From: Geoalkalibacter halelectricus
GTDB lineage: Bacteria > Desulfobacterota > Desulfuromonadia > Desulfuromonadales > Geoalkalibacteraceae
Direction of reading: 5' to 3'
Assembly: GCF_025263685.1 (NCBI RefSeq)
Contig: NZ_CP092109.1
Coordinates: 1,178,001 to 1,242,000 of the forward strand
DNA length: 64,000 nt
In this document: in pieces, positions 55,382 through 64,000 of the stretch
Position numbering within the stretch: the first letter of the stretch is position 1
Layout of the letters: each line of letters opens with the position of its first letter
Translations under genes and position numbers: made by a program
Notes under the pieces: model-generated
The model's input: only the letters and a program-made list of their open reading frames with translations
What the model was told of the DNA's origin: nothing
Database searches by the model: none

Positions 55382-56305
55382 ATGAAATTCGCCGAAAATT
55401 CTAGGTTTTTCAGGTTTTTATTGGCAGCTCTGGCCATTTCGGCTCTGGCGGTGGTGGCGGCCTGTACCTTGCCGACCACCGAAGCCAAGGCGCCCGAGCC
55501 GACGGTTGCCGCCGAGCCGACTGCGGTGCCGGCGCCCCGCGCACCTGCGCCCGCCCCGGCCAAGGATATCTATGATGTGGAAATCGAGCCCCTGACCCTG
55601 GCCCAGTGCGGTCAATGCCATCCGACCCACTTCGGCCAGATTCGCGACGAAGGCGGCAAGCATCGCTTCGATTGCCGGGAATGTCATGAGGTATTTCACG
55701 CCTACAATCCGCGATTGAACAACTGGGATGAACTCATGCCCGACTGCGCCAGTTGTCATACACTGCCGCACGGTGAAAAATTCCCCGACTGCATCGGCTG
55801 CCACATCAATCCCCATACGCCGGTTTACATCCCCTTCGCGCAAACACGCGTCGCGGATGCGTGCGCCGACTGTCACGGTGGCCCGGCGACGGAGTTGGCG
55901 CAGTATCCCAGTTTGCATACCGATCAGGCCTGCACCCTGTGCCATTACGATCAGCACGGCTATATTCCGTCCTGTTTCGAGTGCCATCAACCGCACTATC
56001 AAGGTCAGCCGCTGGTGACTTGCGCCGAGTGCCATCCCGTTCACATGCCGCTGGAAATGGCTTTCGGCGATAAGACCGACACACGCACCTGCCAGGCATG
56101 TCATACCACGGCTTACGCGGACTGGACCAAGACTCCGAGCAAGCATGGTCAGGTCAATTGCGGGGTCTGCCACACCGCGCACCCCTATATTCCGACCTGC
56201 CAGTCCTGCCATGGGGATCCGCATAGCGCAAGTTTGCACGAGCGCTTCCCCAACTGCCTGACCTGCCACCTCAACGCTCACGACCTGCCGGTCCGGCGCA
56301 GATAG
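55382..56305 (+). CDS. Dodecaheme c-type cytochrome lipoprotein
   Basis: A 307-aa cytochrome. The signal peptide ends in a lipobox (LAVVAAC, about Cys29), followed by an Ala/Pro-rich tether of about 35 residues and twelve CxxCH sites (CGQCH to CLTCH). Lipidation would anchor it to the inner or outer membrane. The haem pattern and segments such as HGYIPSC and ERFPNC match the upstream cytochrome, so the pair arose by duplication. The first is soluble and the second anchored, suggesting consecutive carriers. ATG 55382 with GGGAG; a GTG three bases earlier is possible. Confidence 0.93.
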   Translation: MKFAENSRFFRFLLAALAISALAVVAACTLPTTEAKAPEPTVAAEPTAVPAPRAPAPAPAKDIYDVEIEPLTLAQCGQCHPTHFGQIRDEGGKHRFDCRECHEVFHAYNPRLNNWDELMPDCASCHTLPHGEKFPDCIGCHINPHTPVYIPFAQTRVADACADCHGGPATELAQYPSLHTDQACTLCHYDQHGYIPSCFECHQPHYQGQPLVTCAECHPVHMPLEMAFGDKTDTRTCQACHTTAYADWTKTPSKHGQVNCGVCHTAHPYIPTCQSCHGDPHSASLHERFPNCLTCHLNAHDLPVRRR

Positions 56306-56331
56306 TCTTTCGGATCGGGAGTTCTTGGGGG

Positions 56332-56379
56332 CTCCAACGAAAAAGGCGCGGCCAGAAGGTCGCGCCTTTTTCGTTGGAG
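56332..56379. terminator. Bidirectional terminator after the cytochrome pair
   Basis: Hairpin CCAACGAAAAAGGCGCG / CGCGCCTTTTTCGTTGG with an ~10-base loop; the A and T runs serve both strands. Confidence 0.9.
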
Positions 56380-56539
56380 CTAAACCTGATTGTTCAGGAT
56401 GGGGTCACTGCCCCCACGGCAAGGGGCGTTTTCGCCTTCCATGGCCGCTTGGCAGGCGCCATCCCTGGCGGCAGACACCCTCGCAATGGAGGCTGCGACT
56501 CCACACCGTGTGAATCAGATACAAAAAAACCATCAGTTT

Positions 56540-56863
56540 TTATTTGAGGTTCTCAAGAAAACTGATGAGAATTTGGAGGTCATCTTCCGGCAAGTGCGCA
56601 TAAGAGGGCATCATGGTGTTCGGATTGATGCTGCCGGGTTCGGTCAGTTGCTTCTTGATTTGCTCCGCGTCCAGGCGCTTGCCGGTTCCATCCAGGGCCG
56701 GAGCGAGGGTGCCGCCGCTGCCTTCGAATTGGTGACAACCTTTGCAGCCGAGCGAGTTGATGAGTTCGCGCCCGCGGGCATCCTCGGCGGCGACCGAAGC
56801 CGCGCTAAGCAGGGCGCAGATGGCGGCAAGGGCCGCCGCTTTTCCGAGATTTGACCATGTCAT
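56540..56863 (-). CDS. Small monohaem c-type cytochrome
   Basis: A 107-aa exported class I cytochrome: signal peptide of about 26 residues, one CKGCH motif and a distal Met region (NTMMPSYAHLPEDDL). Length and motif match small soluble electron carriers. ATG 56861-56863 with AGGAGG at 10 bases. Monocistronic, convergent with the dodecaheme cytochrome operon. Confidence 0.92.
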   Translation of the reverse strand: MTWSNLGKAAALAAICALLSAASVAAEDARGRELINSLGCKGCHQFEGSGGTLAPALDGTGKRLDAEQIKKQLTEPGSINPNTMMPSYAHLPEDDLQILISFLENLK

Positions 56864-57269
56864 GATGATTCAGCCTCCTGTGTGGTTATTGGGGTTTCGT
56901 CGCCGCCGACGGTTGGCGTCGAAAGCGTCCAGTTGCCTGGACAGACAGTGATAGAATAGCTCAAAGCTGCCCGCTGGCAAGTTGCTAGTGGCCCGTACGG
57001 CTAGTCCTGTCTTCTAATTCCGGCTATTTTTGGCGCTGCCTGCGTTGCGCCAACTTGACTTAGCGCACGGCTAGGCCTGCGTTGGCGACGCCTTGGTAAC
57101 ACCAAAAATATCTCAGAATTATTCAACAGGACTTACCGCACGGGCCACTTGGTGCGTCAATGCGGCAAATGAGTTGAAATCCTGCTTTGCGCCCGGTAAT
57201 CTGAACGATCTTCGGGATAAAAATCGATGTGCCCGTATATCCTATTTTTTAAGTAAGGAGCGACCCGCC
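56864..57269. other. 406-bp divergent intergenic region containing element C
   Basis: Between the monohaem cytochrome and aroF. About 40% of it is element C (56987-57149). No convincing promoter for either gene could be picked out and there is no ORF with a ribosome site. Confidence 0.6.
56987..57149. repeat. Element C: 163-bp imperfect inverted-repeat element
   Basis: Ends 56987-57010 and 57126-57149 are inverse copies matching at 21 of 24 positions (outer part AGTGGCCCGT; inner part AGTCCTGT). Inner arms CTATTTTTGG / CCAAAAATAT pair as well, giving a long stem. Different sequence from elements A and B but the same size class and structure. Confidence 0.7.
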
Positions 57270-58280
57270 ATGCTTATAGTCATGGACCACAATGCCACAG
57301 CCGCCCAGGTGCGCGCCGTACAGCAAGCCGTCGAGGCCATGGGGCTGCAAGCCGCGCCGATTCCCGGCCGGGAGCGAACCGCCATCGGCGTGCTCGGCAA
57401 TCAGGGCTACGTCGATGATACCGCCATCCGCAATCTGCCCGGCGTGCGCGAATGCATTCACGTCAGCAAGCCCTACAAGCTGGTGTCGCGCGATTTTCAT
57501 CCCGAGCCCACGGTGGTGGAGGTGGGTGCGATCAAGATTGGCGATGGCCATCCGCCGGTGGTGATCGCCGGCCCCTGTAGCATCGAGAGCCCCGAGCAGA
57601 TGCTGGAGGCGGCGCGTATCGCCCGCGATGCCGGAGCACAAATTCTGCGTGGCGGAGCATTCAAGCCGCGTACCGGTCCGCATTCCTTCCAGGGGCTGGG
57701 GGAAAAGGGGCTCAAGTTTCTGCGCCAGGCGGGCGACGCGGTGGGGATGCCGGTGGTCACTGAGATCATGCGCATCGAGCAACTTGACGCCGTATGCCGC
57801 TACGCGGATATCCTGCAAATCGGCGCGCGCAACATGCAGAATTTCGATTTGCTTAAGGAGGTCGGAAAATGCCGCCATCCGGTCCTGCTCAAGCGGGGCA
57901 TGAGCGCCACCCTGGAGGAATTCCTGGCGGCGGCGGAATACATCCTGGCCGAAGGCAATCCGCGCGTGATTCTGTGCGAGCGCGGGATTCGCACCTTCGA
58001 GCAGGCCACGCGCAATACTCTGGATCTCTCGGTGGTGCCCCTGGTGCGCGAACTGAGCCACCTGCCGATCCTCGTCGATCCCAGCCACGCCACCGGCAAG
58101 CGGTCCCTGGTGGCGGTAATGAGCAAGGCCGCTCTGGTTGCGGGCGCCCATGGCATCATGGTTGAGGTGCACCCCGATCCGGCCAAGGCCCTGTGCGACG
58201 GCGCCCAAAGTCTCGACGGGGAGGGGTTTGGCCGGATGATGGGCGATATTCGCGGACTGTTGGGTTATCTGGGCTATTGA
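57270..58280 (+). CDS. aroF: 3-deoxy-7-phosphoheptulonate synthase (DAHP synthase)
   Basis: A 336-aa type I-beta DAHP synthase condensing PEP and erythrose 4-phosphate at the start of the shikimate pathway. An N-terminal ACT-like (ferredoxin-fold) domain of about 70 residues (MLIVMDHNATAAQVRAVQQA) is typical of feedback-regulated forms. The barrel has VIAGPCSIES, GGAFKPRTGPHSFQGLG, LLKRGMSATLEE, and VDPSHATGKR. ATG 57270 with AAGGAG; the longer frame runs into element C. Confidence 0.96.
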   Translation: MLIVMDHNATAAQVRAVQQAVEAMGLQAAPIPGRERTAIGVLGNQGYVDDTAIRNLPGVRECIHVSKPYKLVSRDFHPEPTVVEVGAIKIGDGHPPVVIAGPCSIESPEQMLEAARIARDAGAQILRGGAFKPRTGPHSFQGLGEKGLKFLRQAGDAVGMPVVTEIMRIEQLDAVCRYADILQIGARNMQNFDLLKEVGKCRHPVLLKRGMSATLEEFLAAAEYILAEGNPRVILCERGIRTFEQATRNTLDLSVVPLVRELSHLPILVDPSHATGKRSLVAVMSKAALVAGAHGIMVEVHPDPAKALCDGAQSLDGEGFGRMMGDIRGLLGYLGY

Positions 58281-58322
58281 AGGACTGCTGCGCTGCACTG
58301 AAAGGTGAGGGGCCAATCCTGT

Positions 58323-59186
58323 TCAGGCGGTCTTGGCGCCGAGGGTGAACAGGGTGACCTCCGGAGGGCAGAGAAAGCGCACCGGCAGAAGGCTGGTGCC
58401 GAGACCGCGGTTGACATACAAGGGGGTGCCGGGACCGACTTGGTAGAGGCCCGAAACGAAGGGCTCGGAAAAGCGCGGCAGGTAAAAAGGGGTGACCCCC
58501 GGCAGGCGCACCTGCCCGCCGTGGGTATGGCCCGCGAGCAAAAGGTCGAGGCGTCCGTCGAGCAGCTCATGGTTGAAGGCCGGCACGTGGGAAAGCAGCA
58601 GGTTGAGCCGCGCGGGGTCGGCTTGGCGCTGCAGCTTCTTTAAGGCGTCGGCGGCGGACGGATAATCGAGGCCGAGAATCGAGACTGGGGTGTTCCTAAT
58701 CCGCAGGTCGAAGCGCTCATTGATCAGCAGGGTCACGCCCCAGCGGGCAAAGGCCTGACGCAGGCTTTCGCCCTCAATGCGCGCCCAGTATTCCCAGTTG
58801 CCCTGCACGGCGTATATGCCGTGGGGTGCGCTCAGGTGGCTGAGAAACTCACCCACGGCCGAGAGGTTGCGTTCGCGATCGACATAGTCGCCGGTCAGAA
58901 GAATCAGGTCCGGCGAGAGTCTCTCGATCAGGCGCGCCACGCTCAGATGAAAACTTGAGAAGTGGCGAATGTGCAGGTCCGAAAGCTGCACCACGCGCAT
59001 CTGCCGGCTCGCGGCGATCTTCGCGCTGGCCAGGTGAAGATGCTCGAGCTTGGCCGTGCGCGGCTCGTGCCACAGGCCCTTGCCCACTACCAGAGCGCCG
59101 GCGCAGAAGCTTCCCGAGGCGAGAAAGGTGCGTCTGGATACGGCCGGATTCGCCGGCGATGGCGGATTGGATTCGCTGGAATTCAT
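58323..59186 (-). CDS. Tat-exported metallophosphoesterase
   Basis: A 287-aa phosphoesterase with a twin-arginine-like signal (SRRTFLASGSF). Metal motifs: QLSDLHIRH, LLTGDYVDR, VQGNWEYW, LLLSHVP, LAGHTHGGQ. Members of this group (YkuE/LpxH-like) include cell-envelope phosphatases; the substrate is unknown. The Asn-Trp-Glu in GNWEYW replaces the usual GNHD and is worth noting. Divergent from fprA. Confidence 0.88.
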   Translation of the reverse strand: MNSSESNPPSPANPAVSRRTFLASGSFCAGALVVGKGLWHEPRTAKLEHLHLASAKIAASRQMRVVQLSDLHIRHFSSFHLSVARLIERLSPDLILLTGDYVDRERNLSAVGEFLSHLSAPHGIYAVQGNWEYWARIEGESLRQAFARWGVTLLINERFDLRIRNTPVSILGLDYPSAADALKKLQRQADPARLNLLLSHVPAFNHELLDGRLDLLLAGHTHGGQVRLPGVTPFYLPRFSEPFVSGLYQVGPGTPLYVNRGLGTSLLPVRFLCPPEVTLFTLGAKTA

Positions 59187-59266
59187 AGACGTCGACCTGG
59201 TCGTTGATTCGCCCCCCGACTATAGCACCATTGGCAATGGCACCGCCAGACCGGTTTTTCGGTTTC

Positions 59267-59295
59267 TTGCCAAGCCCGGCACGGACCATTATAGT
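59267..59295 (+). promoter_or_regulatory. Promoter of the flavodiiron protein gene
   Basis: TTGCCA (59267-59272), 17 bases, TATAGT (59290-59295), about 55 bases before the ATG. Confidence 0.6.
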
Positions 59296-59350
59296 TTACC
59301 TGAACAGTCAACCATTGACCCGCGGGTCTTGCTTTTCAAGGAGTGTTCTT

Positions 59351-60547
59351 ATGTCCAGTTCCGCTGAAATTCGCCCGGATATTTTTTGGGTGGGCGCCCG
59401 CCACCCCGAGTTGGAAGTCTTTGACGAGCTGTTTCCCACCCGGCACGGCACCACCTACAACGCCTACCTGGTGCGCGGTTCGGAAAAGATCGCTCTGATC
59501 GATACGGTCAAGGAACCCTTTACCGACGAGTATCTGGACAAGCTCAAAAAGCTGGTGCCCCTGGCCGATATCGACCTGGTGGTGGTCAACCATACGGAGC
59601 CAGATCACAGCGGCGCTTTGGGGCGTTTGCTGGAGATAAATCCGAACATCCAGGTATATTGCACCCGCGCCGGGGAAAATTTCCTGCGCCAGCTCTATGA
59701 GCGACCCTTTTCCGCCCATGCGGTGAGCGATGGCGAAGAGATCAGCCTCGGTGACAAGACCCTGCGCTTTCTCCTCGCGCCCAATCTGCATTGGCCCGAC
59801 ACCATGTTCACCTACGTTCCCGAGGAAGATCTGCTCTTTTCCTGCGATGGTTTCGGTGCTCATTATTGCGGTGATGGACTCTACAACGATCAGGTCGAGG
59901 ATTTTTCGACGGAGTTTCGCTTTTATTTCGACACCATCATGCGCCCCTTCAAGGCGTTCATCCGCGAGGCGGTGGCCAAGGTGGAGAACTTGCCCCTGAC
60001 GCTGCTCTGTCCCTCCCATGGACCCATCCTGCGGCGTGATCCACAGGCGGCCATCCAAGCCTATCGCGAGTGGTCGGCGGCGCCTGCCGCCGGTGCGAAT
60101 AAACAGGTGCTGCTTTTGACCCTCTCGCCCCATGGCAACACGCGCACCATGGCGGCGGCGGTGCGTGAGGGACTGGAAAGTGCCGGCGCCGAAGTGACGG
60201 AGTTCGGCTTGGTCGACCTCGATGACGAGCTGGTGCGCGATGAGCTTGAAAGAGCCGACGCCCTGGTGGTCGGCTCTCCCACCATCAACCGCGACGCGCC
60301 GCCCCCGGTCTGGCGGGTGTTGGCGCTGCTCTCCTCGGTGACGCCCAAGGGCAAGGTCGGCGCGGTGTTCGGTTCTTACGGCTGGAGTGGCGAGGCCGTC
60401 AAGTTGATCGAGGAGCGATTGCGCGGCCTGAAGTACCAGTTGCCGGTTCCGGGAATTTCTTTTCGCTTCACACCCACGGACAAGGACGTGGAAACCTGCC
60501 GGGAATTCGGCCGAAACCTGGCCCGGAGCCTGACTCAGGATGGGTAG
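59351..60547 (+). CDS. FprA-family flavodiiron protein (A-type flavoprotein)
   Basis: A 398-aa cytosolic enzyme that reduces oxygen to water and/or NO to N2O in anaerobes. The diiron lactamase domain has HTEPDH (81-86), the His of LHWPDTM, the Asp of SCDGFGAH and the His of CPSHGPI, so all ligands are present. The C-terminal flavodoxin domain (TLSPHGNTRTMAAAV, GSPTINRDAPPPVW, FGSYGWSGEAV) binds FMN. ATG 59351 with AAGGAG. Suggests exposure to oxygen or NO. No rubredoxin is adjacent. Confidence 0.95.
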   Translation: MSSSAEIRPDIFWVGARHPELEVFDELFPTRHGTTYNAYLVRGSEKIALIDTVKEPFTDEYLDKLKKLVPLADIDLVVVNHTEPDHSGALGRLLEINPNIQVYCTRAGENFLRQLYERPFSAHAVSDGEEISLGDKTLRFLLAPNLHWPDTMFTYVPEEDLLFSCDGFGAHYCGDGLYNDQVEDFSTEFRFYFDTIMRPFKAFIREAVAKVENLPLTLLCPSHGPILRRDPQAAIQAYREWSAAPAAGANKQVLLLTLSPHGNTRTMAAAVREGLESAGAEVTEFGLVDLDDELVRDELERADALVVGSPTINRDAPPPVWRVLALLSSVTPKGKVGAVFGSYGWSGEAVKLIEERLRGLKYQLPVPGISFRFTPTDKDVETCREFGRNLARSLTQDG

Positions 60548-60610
60548 GGATAGTCGGGTTCAGGGCTGCGGCGCGGCGCACGAGAGCGCGTTGCGGCCCT
60601 GGGCTTTTGC

Positions 60611-62866
60611 ATGGCCGACAGGGCGGCGATGAATCCGCTGGATGCACCGACACGGGTTGGTGAGCCAAGCCCTGAACCGGCTCCCATCGCAACGGTCGCG
60701 GTGCTTGCTCCCCTGGAAAAGCCCCTCAGCTACGCGATTCCTCCGCTCCTGCGCGAGCAGATCCAACCGGGAGTGCGGGTGGTGGTGCCCCTGGGGCGGC
60801 GTCGCGCCCTGGGGGTGGTTTTGGAGGTCGCTTGCGGCAAGGACGACGGGCTGCGGCTCCTGGACGAGGTCCTCGACGCCCAGCCCCTGCTGCCCCCGGA
60901 TCTGCTGAATTTTCTGCGGCGCGCCGCCGCCTATTACCATCATCCCCTGGGCGAGGTGCTGCGCACCGCCCTGCCTGCCGGCCTCTCCTCGATCACCACG
61001 CGCGTCGCCATTCTCACCGAGCGCCTTTACCGGCCGACCCCAAGCTCCGTTGTGCCGCCGGGAACTCGGCAGCGCGAGGTTCTGGCCTGGCTGCGCGAGC
61101 GGGGCGAGGCGTCCCTGGCGGAGATCGCCGCGCAGTTTCCCGCGCCCCATGCCGTGCTTAAGCGGCTGGTCGAGCTGGAGATGCTCAGCGTGCGCGAGGC
61201 CGAGCGGCGCCGCGACCCTTTTTTCGCCGCACCGCCGCCGGCGGATGCGCGCCCCACGCCCAGCGCAGACCAGCAGCGCGCCCTCGAGCTGGTGTTGGAA
61301 TCCCTGGCGGCACGGCGTTTCGCGCCCATGCTGCTCCATGGAGTCACCGGCAGCGGCAAGACCGAGGTTTATCTCCAGGCGATTTCGGCGACATTAGGCC
61401 AGGGCCGACAGGCCCTGGTGCTTGTGCCCGAGATTGCCCTCACACCGCAGCTCGTGGCGCGCTTCCGCGCCCGGTTTCGGGATGCGGACCAGCGTGTTGC
61501 GGTGTTGCACTCCGGGCTCTCCGACGGGGAGCGATATGATGCCTGGCGCGCCATCGCGCGCGGAGAAATTTCCATCGTCATCGGCGCGCGTTCGGCGATT
61601 TTCGCCCCCCTGCCGGACCTCGGCATTATCGTCGTCGACGAGGAACACGAGGCCGGCTACAAGCAAGGCGAGGGCTGGCGCTACCATGCCCGCGATCTGG
61701 CTCTATTGCGCGCGCAACGCTGCGCGGCCGTCGTGATTCTCGGCAGCGCGACGCCCGCGATGACCAGCTTTCATCGCGCCCGCACCGGAGCGACGGCTTA
61801 CCTGTCCTTAAGCGAGCGCATCCTTGGCCGGCCGCTTCCCGAAGTGAGTCTGGTCGATCTGAGCGGCCGTAGGCTCTCGGGAGCCCTGGCGCCTGAACTG
61901 GTGGAGGCCCTGGCCGAGAACCTCGCCCGCCGCGAGCAGTCGCTGTTGCTACTCAATCGTCGCGGCTTCGCGCCTTTTCTGTTGTGCCGCGAATGTGGCG
62001 CCACCTTTCGCTGCCCCAACTGCGAAATCACCCTGACCTATTATCAGTCGCACCGGCACCTGCGCTGTCACTATTGCGATTACGTCCAGCGCCCGCCCCA
62101 GCAGTGTCCCGACTGCGGCGGAACCTCCCTCGATCCCGAGGGCGCCGGCACCGAACGCCTGGAGGAGGAACTCGCCGCGGCCTTTCCCGGCGCGCGCATC
62201 GCCCGCATGGATCGTGACACGACCCGCCGCAAGGGCGCGCACCAGGGGCTGATCGAAGGCATGGAGCTGGGGGCCATTGACATTCTGATCGGTACCCAGA
62301 TGGTCGCCAAGGGGCATGACTTTCCCGGCGTCACCCTGGTTGGAGTGGTCGGGGCCGATGCCAGTCTCAATTTCCCCGATTTTCGCAGCGCCGAGCGCAC
62401 CTTCGCCCTGCTGACCCAGGTGGCGGGGCGCGCCGGGCGTGGCGAACGCCCGGGGCGCGTCCTCATCCAAACCTATGCGCCCGCCCATCATGCTCTCACC
62501 TGCGCCGCCCGCCATGACTATCTGGCCTTTTACGAGCAGGAAATCGCTTTTCGTCGCGACCTCGGCTACCCGCCCTTCGGGCATCTGATCAACCTGGTGC
62601 TCTCCGGGAATCAGCCCGCTCAAGTGGAGAGTCGTGCCGCCGAACTGGCGGCGGAATTGGACCAGGTTTCGGCGGGCGTGGAGGTTCTCGGACCCGCCCC
62701 CTGCGCCCTGGCGCGGCTGCGCGGCAGAACCCGTTTTCAGATCCTGCTCAAGGCCGCTGCGCGCCCCCCTCTGCATCGCCTGCTCGCCGCCGTCGATGCC
62801 TGGCGACGCAAACTGCCGCGCACCCTGAACCTGGCTATTGATGTGGATCCCCTGGATATGCTTTGA
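60611..62866 (+). CDS. priA: Primosomal protein N' (PriA helicase)
   Basis: A 751-aa DNA helicase that restarts stalled replication forks. N-terminal 3'BD (LEKPLSYAIPPLLREQ, VRVVVPLGRRRALGVV), Walker A GVTGSGKT, Walker B IIVVDEEHEAGYKQGEG, and the zinc-binding region CREC / CPNC / CHYC / CPDC inserted in the helicase core, then TQMVAKGHDFPGVTLVGV. ATG 60611 gives the longest product; ATG 60629, with AGGG upstream, is equally plausible. Confidence 0.96.
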   Translation: MADRAAMNPLDAPTRVGEPSPEPAPIATVAVLAPLEKPLSYAIPPLLREQIQPGVRVVVPLGRRRALGVVLEVACGKDDGLRLLDEVLDAQPLLPPDLLNFLRRAAAYYHHPLGEVLRTALPAGLSSITTRVAILTERLYRPTPSSVVPPGTRQREVLAWLRERGEASLAEIAAQFPAPHAVLKRLVELEMLSVREAERRRDPFFAAPPPADARPTPSADQQRALELVLESLAARRFAPMLLHGVTGSGKTEVYLQAISATLGQGRQALVLVPEIALTPQLVARFRARFRDADQRVAVLHSGLSDGERYDAWRAIARGEISIVIGARSAIFAPLPDLGIIVVDEEHEAGYKQGEGWRYHARDLALLRAQRCAAVVILGSATPAMTSFHRARTGATAYLSLSERILGRPLPEVSLVDLSGRRLSGALAPELVEALAENLARREQSLLLLNRRGFAPFLLCRECGATFRCPNCEITLTYYQSHRHLRCHYCDYVQRPPQQCPDCGGTSLDPEGAGTERLEEELAAAFPGARIARMDRDTTRRKGAHQGLIEGMELGAIDILIGTQMVAKGHDFPGVTLVGVVGADASLNFPDFRSAERTFALLTQVAGRAGRGERPGRVLIQTYAPAHHALTCAARHDYLAFYEQEIAFRRDLGYPPFGHLINLVLSGNQPAQVESRAAELAAELDQVSAGVEVLGPAPCALARLRGRTRFQILLKAAARPPLHRLLAAVDAWRRKLPRTLNLAIDVDPLDML

Positions 62867-64000
<1,134 letters not shown>

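Overview
The window is about 64 kb of high-GC bacterial chromosome. It most likely comes from a desulfuromonad (Geobacter/Desulfuromonas/Geoalkalibacter relatives). Pointers are a PpcA-type triheme cytochrome c7, two tandem dodecaheme cytochromes, haem-binding membrane sensors, an acetate-type solute symporter with its small subunit, an unusually large set of two-component and HD-GYP proteins, and family-typical short palindromic intergenic elements. The genus is inferred from gene content only.

Layout. 1-6358 (minus): housekeeping operon plsC-rnj-ftsK-AbiEi-like regulator-larB, the last cut by the window edge; ssb diverges from it. 7082-11437: an accessory module with a leader carrying an intrinsic terminator, a 49-aa ORF, a large VasX-like (T6SS-type) effector candidate, a membrane immunity candidate and a frameshifted remnant. 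11497-14284 (minus): a STAND-like ATPase and a frameshifted HerA-like DUF853 ATPase. 14508-29379 (plus): a signalling island with three sensor kinases, a REC-PAS protein, two REC-HD-GYP proteins, an MglA-type GTPase, a fourth kinase, a REC-PilB/GspE-type ATPase fusion, a stand-alone REC and a HEAT-repeat protein. It meets a convergent HEAT plus HD-GYP pair (29367-32295).

32449-46778: metabolic and housekeeping genes (acyl-CoA ligase, coaE, hydrolase, IclR regulator, universal stress protein, TIM-barrel protein, symporter pair, truD, trmB, LysR regulator, threonine aldolase, tRNA-Thr, MFS transporter, membrane ferredoxin). 46985-56863: redox region with cytochrome c7, a membrane protein, a haem sensor without a kinase domain, a cytochrome b, a sigma-54 activator and its haem-sensor kinase, an FKBP isomerase, two dodecaheme cytochromes and a monohaem cytochrome. 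57270-64000: aroF, a Tat metallophosphoesterase, an FprA flavodiiron protein, priA and a partial gdhA behind a sigma-54-like promoter.

How the parts may work together. The haem-sensor kinase (51724-53319) and its NtrC-type partner (50227-51648) probably control the divergent cytochrome b operon, which has a GG-N10-GC sigma-54 promoter and an upstream palindrome. The 14.5-32.3 kb island looks like one multi-input phosphorelay feeding c-di-GMP hydrolysis (HD-GYP), a polarity GTPase and a pilus/secretion-type ATPase. Three different inverted-repeat elements (A, B, C) sit between genes; in two of them the left terminal repeat supplies the TAG stop codon of the preceding gene.
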